Shown here: positions 1-8,430 of the stretch, in pieces
Layout of the letters: each line of letters begins with the position of its first letter
Position numbering within the stretch: the first letter of the stretch is position 1
Assembly: GCA_021781815.1 (NCBI GenBank)
Contig: JAJXWB010000010.1
Location: 1-64,000, forward strand
From: Pseudomonadota bacterium
GTDB lineage: Bacteria; Pseudomonadota; Alphaproteobacteria; Rhizobiales; Beijerinckiaceae
Direction of reading: 5' to 3'
DNA length: 64,000 nt
The notes under the pieces: model-generated
Databases searched by the model: none
Seen by the model: only the letters and a program-made list of their open reading frames with translations
What the model was told of the DNA's origin: nothing
Position numbers and translations under genes: made by a program

Positions 1-228
1 CACGCAGATCGAGCGAGAGGGGCTTGGACATGCATGCCGGCCTCCTTCGCCAGCATGCAGTTTGAATCAGAAGCGCACTGATTTGGGAATCCCAATCGAT
101 TCAGAAAGATTGGAAAACGCTCTAGCGCGGCGGCCTCGAATTCGAACGTCTCGCTCTCGGGGGCGCCGACAATCGACCCCGGCTCCCACCAGGCCTGCGT
201 TTCACTGACGCAATCGGTCCCGACGCTT

Positions 229-1713
229 TTGTCGCAAATCGCCGCTGTCCGAAGCGTGAACGTCATGGCGACCGCCTGCGCCATGCCGCAGGGGGGCGGC
301 ACATTCGAAATCGCGCTGGTGCTCGACAATACGGGGTCGATGGGCGAGCACACGTCCTCCGGCGACACCAAAATCCAGGCCGCAAAAAATGCGGCGTTGG
401 CGCTGATCAAACAGCTCAACGCTCCGGGCGCCGCGCCAATGGCAAGTTTCTCGGTGGTGCCGTTCACAACGAGCGTCAATGTCGGCGCAGGGTTTCAGAC
501 CGCAAGCTGGATGGATACGGGCGGCGCCTCGTCGATCCACTGGCAGAACTACGATCGACCGTCCGGCGCCTCGTGGATCCCGGGCAGCCGTTTCGATCTC
601 CTTTCCGGCATGGGCGCGACGTGGGGCGGATGCGTCGAAGAGAGGCCGGATCCCTATCTCGTCACCGACGATCGCGCCGACCCCGGCAAACCGGACACGC
701 TGTTTGTTCCTTATCTCTGGCCGGATGAAGGCGACGTTCAGGGCGACGGCGCGCCGCAATTGCCATCGCGCAACGGCAATGGCCAGACCGACGGCAACGG
801 CAACGGCTGGGGCAATGGCAACGGCTGGGGCAACGGCTGGGGCAACGGCAACGGCTGGGGCAACAGCAACAGCAACAGCAACAGCTATTGCGCCGCCAAC
901 TGGCAGAATGCATCGACCGGGATGAACAATTATCTTTACGATTTCGGCGGCGTCTGCACCGCGACCGACGACGCCTATGAGGCGGCGGATGTCGCTGATG
1001 CGATCTCGCAAGGCTCGGGCGCGACCAAAATCTGCAAATACAAGGGCGCGACCGGGGTTTTGTCGAGCGTCGCCTCGAACGGGCCAAACTACAATTGCAT
1101 CCAGACGCCGCTGATGACGCTGACACAGGACACTCAGGCGCTGACGGCCCGCATCAATTCCATGAACGCCGGCGGCGATACGAACCTGCTGCCGGGGTTC
1201 ATGTGGGGATGGAGGACGATCTCGCCGAACGGCCCCTTCGGCGATCAGGCGATCGCGCCAAAATCCTATACGTCGCCAGGCAATACGAAGGCCATCGTGT
1301 TCATGACCGACGGATTCAACAACTGGGCGAGCAATCCGAACTACGCCTACAAATCTGAATATAATGCGCTTGGCTACTATGTGGACAACCGATTGCAGGG
1401 TTACGGCGGCGCAACCTATCCGACGCCGTCCGGCGGGACGAGCTATAACGGCTCAACCAATGCGAACAACTGGCGCCAGCAGATGGATGCGGCGCTGCTT
1501 GCCGCCTGCGCCAACGCAAAGGCGGCCGGCGTCATCGTCTATACGGTCGGCTTTTCGATCCCCAGCGACCCGATCGACAGCGAGGGCCTTGCGCTCCTGC
1601 GAAGCTGCGCAACGGATTCCACCCACGCTTTCATCGCTCAGGACGGCAATGCGCTTGTCTCCGCTTTCGGCCAGATCGGCGTTGGACTGGGCAAGATCAA
1701 ACTGTCGAAATAG
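229..1713 (+). CDS. TadG-like von Willebrand factor A protein, probably lacking its N-terminus
   Basis: Secreted or envelope von Willebrand A (vWA) protein of the TadG type found with Tad/Flp pilus loci. The metal-binding motif DNTGSMG opens the vWA fold near residue 36, a second acidic motif (FMTDGFNNW) lies near residue 365, and the C-terminus (about 440-494: LLRSCATDSTHAFIAQDG, then a hydrophobic IGVGLGKI stretch) is typical of TadG proteins. The first recognisable start is a TTG at 229. In-frame sequence from about 130 also reads like family sequence (SLTQSVPTLLSQIA spans the start), but a stop at 79-81 cuts the frame before the usual transmembrane anchor. The gene therefore looks 5'-truncated or frameshifted rather than short by design. 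An unusual Gly/Asn/Trp repeat lies inside the vWA domain. No other tad genes are visible. The vWA call is firm; function of this copy is doubtful. Confidence 0.7.
   Translation: MSQIAAVRSVNVMATACAMPQGGGTFEIALVLDNTGSMGEHTSSGDTKIQAAKNAALALIKQLNAPGAAPMASFSVVPFTTSVNVGAGFQTASWMDTGGASSIHWQNYDRPSGASWIPGSRFDLLSGMGATWGGCVEERPDPYLVTDDRADPGKPDTLFVPYLWPDEGDVQGDGAPQLPSRNGNGQTDGNGNGWGNGNGWGNGWGNGNGWGNSNSNSNSYCAANWQNASTGMNNYLYDFGGVCTATDDAYEAADVADAISQGSGATKICKYKGATGVLSSVASNGPNYNCIQTPLMTLTQDTQALTARINSMNAGGDTNLLPGFMWGWRTISPNGPFGDQAIAPKSYTSPGNTKAIVFMTDGFNNWASNPNYAYKSEYNALGYYVDNRLQGYGGATYPTPSGGTSYNGSTNANNWRQQMDAALLAACANAKAAGVIVYTVGFSIPSDPIDSEGLALLRSCATDSTHAFIAQDGNALVSAFGQIGVGLGKIKLSK
772..885 (+). repeat. In-frame short tandem repeat coding for Asn/Gly/Trp/Ser runs
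   Basis: Repeats of the unit GGCAACGGCTGG and shorter GGCAAC / AGCAAC units encode a low-complexity NGNGWGNG stretch followed by NSNSNSNS. It falls inside the vWA domain of the surrounding gene, about residues 182-219, and would form a flexible insert. Such repeats are prone to length change by slippage in multiples of 6 bases, which would keep the frame. Confidence 0.85.
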
Positions 1714-1776
1714 CGCCGGGCGTCGGCGCTTATCGTTGTTCTTGACCTCGCCGCAATCGCTCGCCATGCCATTGCG

Positions 1777-2688
1777 ATGACTTTCGTGCGATTTCTGCTG
1801 GTCATGACCAGCCTGTTCCTCACGCCGGCGGTTGCCCAGACCTTCCCTCCGCCGGGCGGCTCGCGCGGGCCGATGCCGTCCGGGGTCGAGCCAGGGCGCG
1901 CCACGGTCTATCTGTCCGCCGTACTCGCCGCCGGCGACACGCAGCCGGTGCGCGGCGGGCTGAAATGGCGAATTTTCGAGACTCAGGCGCAAGCTGACGG
2001 AACCCACAAGCTGGTCGCCGAATCGGACGAAGCAGCGCCGCAGATCACGCTGCCTGACGGCTCCTACATCGCGCACGCAGCCTTCGGCCTGGCCGGCGGC
2101 TCGCGTCAGGTGACGGTGGCTGGGCAGGCCGTGAGCGAGCGCGTGACGCTCAACGCCGGCGCCCTGAAGATCGTCGCGATGCTGGGCGACAATCCGATCC
2201 CGCCGCAGAAGGTCTCAATCTCGCTCTACGTGCCCGAGCGCGGCAATTCGGAGGCCAAGCTCGTCCTCGACAGGGGCAGGCCCGGCGATGTGATCTGCCT
2301 GCCCGAGGGGGCCTATCATGTCGAATCGACGCTCTACGACGTCGGCAACAGCACGGCGGGCGGCGCTGCGACCGCCACAAATTCGGTCGTGACCACCGAT
2401 CTGCGCGTTCAGGCCGGCAAGATCACCGAGGCGACGCTGAAACACCACGCGGCGACCATGACGCTGAAGCTTGTCAACGCGCCAGGCGGGGAGGCGCTGG
2501 CCAACACCAATTTTTCCGTGTTGACGCCCGGCGGCGACGTGATCCGCGAGTTGATCGGCGCATTTCCGGCGCTGGTTCTGGCGGAGGGCGAGTATGTCGC
2601 CATCGCCCGTCACGACGGAAAAACCTATCAGGCGCCGTTCAAGGTGCAGTCGACGCTCGACCGCGACGTGGAAGTCGTTGCAAAATAG
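1777..2688 (+). CDS. Conserved secreted protein of unknown function
   Basis: Protein of 303 residues with a clear signal peptide (MTFVRFLLVMTSLFLTPAVA, cleavage likely after AVA at about residue 20). The mature part has no helices of note and is rich in alternating hydrophobic/charged strands, consistent with two or three beta-sandwich repeats (similar segments occur around residues 60-125 and 215-300, each with a LPDGSY- or LAEGEY-like turn). No catalytic motif, transmembrane segment or cysteine pair is evident. It starts 63 bases after the vWA gene on the same strand, so the two may be linked. I do not recognise a named family; a periplasmic location is inferred only from the signal peptide. 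Confidence 0.75.
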   Translation: MTFVRFLLVMTSLFLTPAVAQTFPPPGGSRGPMPSGVEPGRATVYLSAVLAAGDTQPVRGGLKWRIFETQAQADGTHKLVAESDEAAPQITLPDGSYIAHAAFGLAGGSRQVTVAGQAVSERVTLNAGALKIVAMLGDNPIPPQKVSISLYVPERGNSEAKLVLDRGRPGDVICLPEGAYHVESTLYDVGNSTAGGAATATNSVVTTDLRVQAGKITEATLKHHAATMTLKLVNAPGGEALANTNFSVLTPGGDVIRELIGAFPALVLAEGEYVAIARHDGKTYQAPFKVQSTLDRDVEVVAK

Positions 2689-2755
2689 CGACGGCGCAGG
2701 TGTCATTTCCGGCCGGCGGCGCGTCGCCGCGGGGAACGACGCAGAGGGCAGGGGA

Positions 2756-2992
2756 ATGCATACCTTTTTCGTCGAGATCAAATGCGCGTTGGGGCGCACC
2801 TACGAGGTCGCGAGCGCGCTCGCGGAGGCTGAGATCGCCTCCGAAATCTATTCGATCGCCGGCAATTTCGACATCCTCGCCAAATTCTATCTGGATCGCG
2901 ACGAGGACATAGGGCATTTCGTCGGGCGGAAGGTGCAGACCATCCCTGGCATCGTCGATACACGCACGATCATAACCTTCAAGGCGTTCTGA
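2756..2992 (+). CDS. Stand-alone Lrp/AsnC-type ligand-binding (RAM) domain protein
   Basis: A 78-residue protein that matches only the C-terminal ligand-binding half of Lrp/AsnC regulators: a beta-alpha-beta-beta-alpha-beta pattern beginning MHTFFVEIKCALGRTYEVA and ending GIVDTRTIITFKAF. The helix-turn-helix half is absent. Such stand-alone domains form dimers or higher rings that bind amino acids or related ligands. The ATG at 2756 is preceded by an AG-rich ribosome site (GCAGAGGGCAGGGGA). The stop lies one base before the next gene, so it is co-transcribed with the hydrolase. No DNA-binding role can be claimed. Confidence 0.8.
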   Translation: MHTFFVEIKCALGRTYEVASALAEAEIASEIYSIAGNFDILAKFYLDRDEDIGHFVGRKVQTIPGIVDTRTIITFKAF

Positions 2993-2993
2993 C

Positions 2994-3905
2994 ATGCGCG
3001 CGGATCCCTTCCGTCTGCATGCGGAGGATGGCGCCGACCTCCATGTCTACCGATGGCTGCCCGAGCGCGCGCCGCGCGCTATCGTGCAGATCTCGCACGG
3101 CCTCGCCGAACACGCGGGCCGGTATCAGCGGCTGGCGGAGGCGCTGACCGGGGCGGGCTACGGCGTTTACGCCAATGACCATCGCGGCCACGGGCGCTCG
3201 GCCAGTCCCGACGATCTCGGGTTTTTCGCCGGGCGCGACGGCTGGGCGCGGGCGATGGGCGACCTCTGGACGCTCAACCGCCGCATCGCCGCCGACCTGC
3301 CCGATGCAAAAGTCATTTTTCTCGGACATTCCATGGGCTCGTTCATGGGCCAGCAGTTCATGGCCGAGCATGGCGCAGCGCTCGCGGGCTGCGCGCTGTC
3401 CGGGTCGAACGGGGCGCCGCCGGCGATCGCCGCCGTAGGGCGGTTCATCGCCCGGATCGAGCGGTTGCGCCTGGGACCGCGTGGCAAGAGTCCGCTGCTG
3501 GAAAAGATGTTCTTCGGCGCCTTCAACAAGAAGTTCGCGCCGAATCGCACCGGCTTTGACTGGCTGTCACGCGATGGGCAGGAAGTCGACAAATACGTGG
3601 CCGATCCGCTTTGTGGATTTCCATTCACGACCCAGCTCGCCGTCGATCTGCTCGACGCTCTGGGCGGGCTGACCAGGCCCGGGACCGTGGCGCAAATCCC
3701 CAGGGATTTGCCGGTTTATATCTTCAGCGGCGGGCAAGATCCCGTGGGCGACAATCTGAACGGGCTGATCGAGGCCTATCGTCGAGGGGGGCTGAATCGC
3801 CTGTCGGTCCGCATCTACCCGGACGCGCGGCACGAAATGTTCAACGAAACGAACCGCGACGAGGCGACGCGCGACCTTGTGACGTGGATGGACAGCCTGC
3901 TTTGA
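2994..3905 (+). CDS. Alpha/beta hydrolase, monoacylglycerol lipase-like (Hydrolase_4)
   Basis: 303-residue serine hydrolase of the monoacylglycerol lipase / lysophospholipase group. The early ISHGLAEHAGRY stretch (residues 33-44) supplies the HG oxyanion motif. The nucleophile elbow GHSMGS is at 111-116 with Ser113 as the likely nucleophile. A catalytic Asp is in SGGQDPVGD (about 249) and the His in PDARHEMFNE (about 280). No signal peptide is visible, so it should act in the cytoplasm on a small ester, probably a glyceride or phospholipid product. It starts one base after the RAM-domain gene. The exact substrate cannot be told from sequence. Confidence 0.88.
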   Translation: MRADPFRLHAEDGADLHVYRWLPERAPRAIVQISHGLAEHAGRYQRLAEALTGAGYGVYANDHRGHGRSASPDDLGFFAGRDGWARAMGDLWTLNRRIAADLPDAKVIFLGHSMGSFMGQQFMAEHGAALAGCALSGSNGAPPAIAAVGRFIARIERLRLGPRGKSPLLEKMFFGAFNKKFAPNRTGFDWLSRDGQEVDKYVADPLCGFPFTTQLAVDLLDALGGLTRPGTVAQIPRDLPVYIFSGGQDPVGDNLNGLIEAYRRGGLNRLSVRIYPDARHEMFNETNRDEATRDLVTWMDSLL

Positions 3906-3963
3906 GCGGTCGATCTTGATGCAGGGCAAAGACTTCGGTTCGCGTGCGAGGGACCATGGCCAC

Positions 3964-4341
3964 ATGAAAAATTCGATCCGCCTCCTGACGAGTCTTGCGT
4001 TGCTCTGCGGCGCTGCTCCGGCCTTCGCCGATGCCGACGCGGGGTTAAATCTGGCGCAACATTGGTGCGCGTCGTGCCATGTCGTCTCACCCGACCAGAA
4101 GTCCGCCAGCGCCGACGTGCCGACCTTCGCCGACATCGCGCGCCGCACGAAAGATATGAAGACCCTTGTTGTCTTCCTCACCAGGCCGCACGGGCAGATG
4201 CCGGACATGTCTCTTTCGCAGCCGGAGATCGCCGATATCGTCGCCTATATCAGTACGCTCGGCCCGCACCCGATCCCGCCGGCCGAACGCAAGTCGGAGC
4301 CTGCGGGCGGCCTGAGTGGCGCCATAGTACCGTCGCGCTAG
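3964..4341 (+). CDS. Small periplasmic cytochrome c
   Basis: Predicted 125-residue monohaem cytochrome c. A signal peptide (KNSIRLLTSLALLCGAAPAFA) ends near residue 22, followed by the haem-attachment motif CASCH at 35-39. A distal Met ligand is likely in RPHGQMPDMSLS, where Met comes ahead of the C-terminal helix (EIADIVAYISTLG) typical of class I cytochromes. I chose the ATG at 3964 because it starts directly at the signal peptide; an in-frame start at 3916 would add 16 polar residues. It is followed closely by a second cytochrome gene, so the pair may serve one electron-transfer route. The partner oxidase or dehydrogenase is not in view. Confidence 0.85.
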   Translation: MKNSIRLLTSLALLCGAAPAFADADAGLNLAQHWCASCHVVSPDQKSASADVPTFADIARRTKDMKTLVVFLTRPHGQMPDMSLSQPEIADIVAYISTLGPHPIPPAERKSEPAGGLSGAIVPSR

Positions 4342-4395
4342 CTTTTGCGAGCCGGTATGCTCGGACGGAATGAGGTTTTTCCCGGAGAACGTCGC

Positions 4396-4779
4396 ATGTT
4401 AGGGCGAATTTCGATATTTTGCGCCGCTACGCTGTTCAGTTCCGCCGTCCTGGCTGCGCCAGCAAGCGTCGCGGCTGGCAAACGCTGGTTCGCCCGGACT
4501 TGCGAGAACTGTCATTCGACGCACATCGGGGTGAACAAGGTTGGGCCGAGCCTTGCCAATGTCGTCGGCCGCAAGGTTGCGAGCGTGCCGGACTTTCCCT
4601 ATTCCGACAGCATGAAGGCGAACGCCGGCGCCGGCGCAGGGGTATGGACCGTCGAGGCGCTCGACGCTTATCTCGCTGATCCCCGCGGCGACGTGCACGG
4701 CGTGAAGATGTATTTCAAGGGCCTCGCCAAGGCGAAGGACCGGGCCGATATGATCGCCTATCTCAAGACGTTGAAATAG
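4396..4779 (+). CDS. Class I cytochrome c (cytochrome c2-like)
   Basis: 127-residue class I cytochrome c with signal peptide (MLGRISIFCAATLFSSAVLA), haem motif CENCH at 36-40, the Gly-Pro pair of the family in KVGPSLANVVGR, and a likely axial Met in VHGVKMYFKGL (about 106) before the C-terminal helix. This resembles mitochondrial/cytochrome c2 proteins more than the neighbour at 3964 does. A purine-rich site (CCCGGAGAAC) precedes the ATG at 4396; in-frame starts further up would put charged residues before the signal. It would carry electrons in the periplasm between a quinol oxidase complex and a terminal oxidase. Confidence 0.87.
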   Translation: MLGRISIFCAATLFSSAVLAAPASVAAGKRWFARTCENCHSTHIGVNKVGPSLANVVGRKVASVPDFPYSDSMKANAGAGAGVWTVEALDAYLADPRGDVHGVKMYFKGLAKAKDRADMIAYLKTLK

Positions 4780-4836
4780 TTCCGGCGCGCTGGTAATCCG
4801 GCGTCGGCCGCGCCGGCCGCGCCGGAGGAATTCGAC

Positions 4837-5445
4837 GTGCTCTTCTATACTCCCGACAATCGCGATCGTTCGATCCTGCGCCATGACCCGTTCAAGGCGA
4901 TCATTGCGCCGCGGCCGATCGGCTGGGTGTCGACGATGGGCCGGGAGGGCACGATCAATCTTGCGCCCTACTCGTTCTTCAACGCCATCGCCGACAATCC
5001 GCCCCTGATCGCCTTCTCCTCGGTGGGAGTGAAGGATTCGATCGTCTTTGCGCGGGAGACCGGTGAATTTGTCTGGAACATGCCGACCTGGGACTTGCGG
5101 CATGAGATGAATGCGACCTCAGCGTCGCTGCCGCGCGGCGAGAACGAGTTCGTTCACGCCGGCCTCGAAATGGCGCCATGCAGACTGGTGAAGCCGCCGC
5201 GTGTCGCGAAAAGCCCGGTCGCGCTGGAGTGCAAGGTCACGGACATCCAGCAGCTCAAGGACAAGGACGGGGCCGGAATCGATTTCTGGCTCGCAATCGG
5301 TCAGGTCGTCGGCGTGCACATCGATCCCGCGTATATTGACGACGGCATTCTCAAGATCACCGAAATGAAGCCGATTGCGCGCTGCGGCTATCTGGCGGAC
5401 TATGCCGTGCTCGACGATCTGTTCCAGATGGAGCGGCCGAAGTAG
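4837..5445 (+). CDS. Flavin reductase-like (FMN-binding split barrel) protein
   Basis: 202-residue protein of the flavin reductase-like domain family (FMN-binding split barrel). Diagnostic features are the N-terminal IIAPRPIGWVSTMG, where RPIGWVST contacts FMN, then NLAPYSFFNAIADNPPLI and the later NMPTWDLRHEMN. Members reduce flavin with NAD(P)H or simply bind FMN; some are partners of monooxygenases, but none is adjacent here. The start is GTG at 4837, chosen because GGAGGA lies 7 bases before it. No signal peptide, hence cytoplasmic. The family is secure; the specific role is open. Confidence 0.85.
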   Translation: MLFYTPDNRDRSILRHDPFKAIIAPRPIGWVSTMGREGTINLAPYSFFNAIADNPPLIAFSSVGVKDSIVFARETGEFVWNMPTWDLRHEMNATSASLPRGENEFVHAGLEMAPCRLVKPPRVAKSPVALECKVTDIQQLKDKDGAGIDFWLAIGQVVGVHIDPAYIDDGILKITEMKPIARCGYLADYAVLDDLFQMERPK

Positions 5446-5457
5446 AGGCGAGACGGC

Positions 5458-5577
5458 TCACTCTCCGGCAAATCCCCCGCCGAACACGGACACGATCAGC
5501 AGCATCAGGCCGACCGCGCCGAACAGGCCAAGCAGGCCGAAAAGCACTAGCCGTTCCTGTTTCCGGTCGGTGTTCAT
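5458..5577 (-). CDS. 39-residue single-pass membrane protein
   Basis: A very small gene missed by length cut-offs. Its ATG (5577-5575) overlaps the TGA of the upstream lyase gene as ATGA, a classic translational-coupling arrangement. The product starts MNTDRKQERL, is followed by a hydrophobic span of about 20 residues (VLFGLLGLFGAVGLMLLIVS) and ends VFGGGFAGE. The charged N-terminus and single helix suggest an inner-membrane peptide, likely N-in. I do not recognise a family. The overlap, the clean hydrophobic helix and the absence of any competing frame support a real gene. Confidence 0.65.
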   Translation of the reverse strand: MNTDRKQERLVLFGLLGLFGAVGLMLLIVSVFGGGFAGE

Positions 5578-6461
5578 TCACCGCGCCCCTTCGCGCCCGC
5601 GACACGCGCGAGCAGTTTTTTCGCCCGTTCGAGATGCGGTTTGTCGAGCATTTCGCCATCGAGGCCGATGACGCCTGCGTTCGGATCGTCGAGGAACGCC
5701 CGCACAATTTTTTCCGCGCGAAGGATCTCGGCCGGCGGCGGTGTGAAAATCTCGTTGATGATCGGGACCTGGGCGGGATGGATCGCCATCTTGCCTGTGA
5801 AACCGTCGCGGCGCGCGGCGATGCATTCCCTGCGAAATCCCGCTTCGTCGCGGAAATTCGGGTAAACCGTATCGAGCGGCTGCACGCCGGCGGAGACGGC
5901 TGCAAGCAACGTCAGCGTGCGGGCGAGCTGGTAGGGCGGAGCGTGGGTTCCGTCCTCGAGGCGGTTGGTCTCTGCGCCGAGGTCGGCTGACAGATCTTCC
6001 GCGCCCCAGGTCAGCGCCGACAGGCGGCGGCTGGCCCCGCGGTAGGACGCCAGCCCGAACACAGCGGAGGCGGTTTCGGTCGCGACACAGCAAATGCTGG
6101 TCACGCCGTCCTCGATGTCGTTTTCCGCCTCGCGCACGGCCAGCTTGGCGGCGAGGTGCTGGACGTCGGCGCCGCCCTGCGATTTGGGCAGCAGGACGCC
6201 ATCCGGGCGGGCGGGCATGATTTCGTCGAGATCGCGGTCTGTGAGGCCGGTGTCGAGCGCGTTGACGCGCACATAGAGCAGGGGGCGAGATTCGCGGTTA
6301 CGCGCGGCGGCCAGGAATTCGCGCGCCATCCTGCGGGCGGTTTCCTTGTTCGGCGCGGCGACGGAGTCTTCGAGATCGATGAACAGGCAATCGGCCCCGC
6401 ATTCGAGGCCCTTGCTCATCTTCTTTTCGGAATCGCCGGGAACGAAAAGCTGCGAACGCAT
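5574..6461 (-). CDS. HpcH/HpaI-family CoA ester lyase (CitE/malyl-CoA lyase-like)
   Basis: 295-residue member of the citrate lyase beta subunit (CitE) / malyl-CoA lyase superfamily. Visible signatures: LFVPGDSEKKMSK at the N-terminus, the metal/substrate motif FIDLEDSV at 27-34, Arg65 in LYVRVNALDTG, a metal Glu in CVATETASAVFG, and GKMAIHPAQVPIINE near the end. Members cleave or hydrolyse malyl-, methylmalyl- or citramalyl-CoA in the cytoplasm. The next upstream gene is a MaoC-type hydratase, and its stop overlaps this start (TGATG), which points to a hydration-then-cleavage sequence on a branched or unsaturated dicarboxylyl-CoA. The substrate (citramalyl-CoA, malyl-CoA or thioesterase activity) is not decided by the sequence. 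Confidence 0.85.
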   Translation of the reverse strand: MRSQLFVPGDSEKKMSKGLECGADCLFIDLEDSVAAPNKETARRMAREFLAAARNRESRPLLYVRVNALDTGLTDRDLDEIMPARPDGVLLPKSQGGADVQHLAAKLAVREAENDIEDGVTSICCVATETASAVFGLASYRGASRRLSALTWGAEDLSADLGAETNRLEDGTHAPPYQLARTLTLLAAVSAGVQPLDTVYPNFRDEAGFRRECIAARRDGFTGKMAIHPAQVPIINEIFTPPPAEILRAEKIVRAFLDDPNAGVIGLDGEMLDKPHLERAKKLLARVAGAKGRGE

Positions 6462-6970
6462 CACACCTCCAGCGCCCCTTGCGCCGTCGCCTGCGGGCGC
6501 TTCAACATGAAGCCCTGCCGCTTGCATTCGGCGACCAGAGTTCCATCCTGCTTGTAGGCGCGGTGGTGGAAATCGACAATGCCGGCGTCGCCGCGGGATT
6601 TCGAGGCGCGCGCGCCGACAATTTCCGTCTCAACGCGAATCGTGTCGCCCTCGAACAGCGGCGCAGGGAATTTCACGTCGGTCATGCCGAGATTGCCTAT
6701 GGTCGTGCCGACTGTGGTGTCGTTGACGGAAATGCCGATCATCAGGCCAAGCGTGAACAGCGAGTTCATGAGCGGCTTGCCCCATTGCGTCTCGGTCGCG
6801 CAGAAATGCGCGTCGATGTGGAGCGGCTGGGGGTTCAGCGTCATGTTGGAAAACAGCATGTTGTCCATTTGCGTGACGGTGCGGGTGAGGCCGTGGCGGA
6901 AGATGCGCCCAACCGTGAAATCCTCGAAATAAAGCCCGCCACGGGGGTGGTGAACGGTCTGGACTGTCAT
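6461..6970 (-). CDS. MaoC-like enoyl-CoA hydratase (hotdog fold)
   Basis: 169-residue MaoC-family hydratase. The family helix and loop are recognisable in GLYFEDFTVGRIFRHGLTR and in TLNPQPLHIDAHFCAT, where the conserved Asn, His and Asp positions of the R-hydratase motif appear as N-P-x-x-x-H-x-D. It is followed by GKPLMNSLFTLGL. The ATG at 6970 has a GGAGG 7 bases upstream, whereas the ATG two codons earlier is too close to that site. It begins the operon with the CitE-like lyase and the 39-residue membrane protein. Hydration of mesaconyl-, itaconyl- or similar CoA esters is an inference from that pairing; the known mesaconyl-CoA hydratase of the ethylmalonyl-CoA pathway is longer. Confidence 0.82.
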   Translation of the reverse strand: MTVQTVHHPRGGLYFEDFTVGRIFRHGLTRTVTQMDNMLFSNMTLNPQPLHIDAHFCATETQWGKPLMNSLFTLGLMIGISVNDTTVGTTIGNLGMTDVKFPAPLFEGDTIRVETEIVGARASKSRGDAGIVDFHHRAYKQDGTLVAECKRQGFMLKRPQATAQGALEV

Positions 6971-7083
6971 GATCATTCCTCCGGCGTATCGTTTCAGGTC
7001 GCACCTTAAGTGTCCGTTTACCATAAGCCGCGATGATCGAAAGCCGGCAGGATGGCTGCACGGCGCCGGGCGAGCGACCCTCG

Positions 7084-8340
7084 ATGATCCTACGCAAATT
7101 CATGCAATGGGCGGCCACGGCCTCCTCGTCCGAGCGGGCGGAGGGAGCAGGCTCGCTGGCGCGCGCCTACCTCCATGCGGATTTGTCGCCCCAGGACCGC
7201 CGGGAGGCGGAACTGGCGCTGACATCGCTGCTCGACGATCCCGCAGCCTGCGTGCGCAAGGCGATCGCCGAGCGCTTCGCCAGCGCCGCCGAAGCGCCGC
7301 CGGCGATCGTTGTGGCGCTCGCCAACGACCAATCCGACGTCGCTGCGCCGGTTCTCGGCCGCTCGCCGCTGCTGGGCGATGGGGAGCTGATCGATTGCGC
7401 GGCGATCGGCGACGCCTTCGCCCAGGCCGCGATTGCGCTGCGCAAGGAACTGTCGCCTGCCGTCGCGGCGGCGATTGCAGAGGTTGCGGCGCGCGAGGCG
7501 CTGATCGCGCTTGCGGTCAACCCGGGCGCCGACATCCCCGAATTCTCGCTGCGGCGTATGGTCGAACGATTTGGCGCAGACGGCGAGTTGCGCGAGGCCA
7601 TGCTGTCGCGCGCCGGCCTCCCGCCGTCGGTGCGCGCCGATCTCGTTTCGGCGACGGCTGCGGCGCTGTCGAAATTTGTCGTCGGCCGCGACTGGCTGTC
7701 GCCCGAGCGGGCCGACCGCGCGGTGCGCGAAGCCTGTGACAAGGCGCATGTGCTGATCGCCGCCGACGCGGAGCGTGCGAGCGACTGGCGGGCCGCGCGC
7801 GAGCTTGTGCGCCATTTGCGGGTCTGCGGCCGGCTGACTCCGAGCCTCGCATTGCGGGCGCTGCTTTCGGGCAATCTGTGCCTGTTCGAGGCGTTGCTGG
7901 TCGAATTGTCGGGTCTGCCCGCCAAAAAGGCTGTCCCGCTCGCGCGCGACTGGCGCGGCGCGGGCTTTTCCGCCATCTATGCGGCGGCTGGCCTGCCGGC
8001 GAAACTGCTGCCGGCCTTCCGCGCGGCATTGTCGGCGCGTCACGAATTGACGGTCTCCACCGAAGCCGGCGCAGCGCGGCTGTCGCGCGCCATGATCGAG
8101 CGTGTGCTGACCGCCTGTGAAGGGGGCGATCCTCGCGAACTGGGCTCGCTGATGGCGCTGCTGCGCCGCTTCGACGCGGAGGCGGCGCGCGAGGAAGCGC
8201 GCGAGGCGGCGGAGCAGTTGTTTGCGCCGGAGATCGTGTCGCGGCCGGTGTTTGCGGCGCTCGGCGATGGCCGTTTCGTTTCTTCGCCGCGCGTGATCGT
8301 GATCGATCTCGAAGCGATCGAAGCGGAGCTGGCGGCTTAA
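7084..8340 (+). CDS. DUF2336 domain protein
   Basis: 418-residue all-alpha protein of the DUF2336 family, common in Hyphomicrobiales. The N-terminus (MILRKFMQWAATASSSERAE, then LARAYLHADLSPQDRREAE) is the family hallmark and is why I place the start at 7084 rather than at an in-frame ATG 51 bases earlier. Repeated helices rich in Ala, Leu, Arg and Glu (about residues 40-240, for example LLDDPAACVRKAIAERFA) resemble HEAT-like repeats. There is no signal peptide or enzyme motif. The gene is divergent from the MaoC/CitE operon. Function unknown. Confidence 0.82.
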   Translation: MILRKFMQWAATASSSERAEGAGSLARAYLHADLSPQDRREAELALTSLLDDPAACVRKAIAERFASAAEAPPAIVVALANDQSDVAAPVLGRSPLLGDGELIDCAAIGDAFAQAAIALRKELSPAVAAAIAEVAAREALIALAVNPGADIPEFSLRRMVERFGADGELREAMLSRAGLPPSVRADLVSATAAALSKFVVGRDWLSPERADRAVREACDKAHVLIAADAERASDWRAARELVRHLRVCGRLTPSLALRALLSGNLCLFEALLVELSGLPAKKAVPLARDWRGAGFSAIYAAAGLPAKLLPAFRAALSARHELTVSTEAGAARLSRAMIERVLTACEGGDPRELGSLMALLRRFDAEAAREEAREAAEQLFAPEIVSRPVFAALGDGRFVSSPRVIVIDLEAIEAELAA

Positions 8341-8430
8341 GGCATCGCAGTGTCGCTCATTGGCGATCAACGGCCGGAGAGAATGTCGGCCCGGACCGGG
8401 CCGATCGCGCGAGCCGCATTCGGCATGCGT

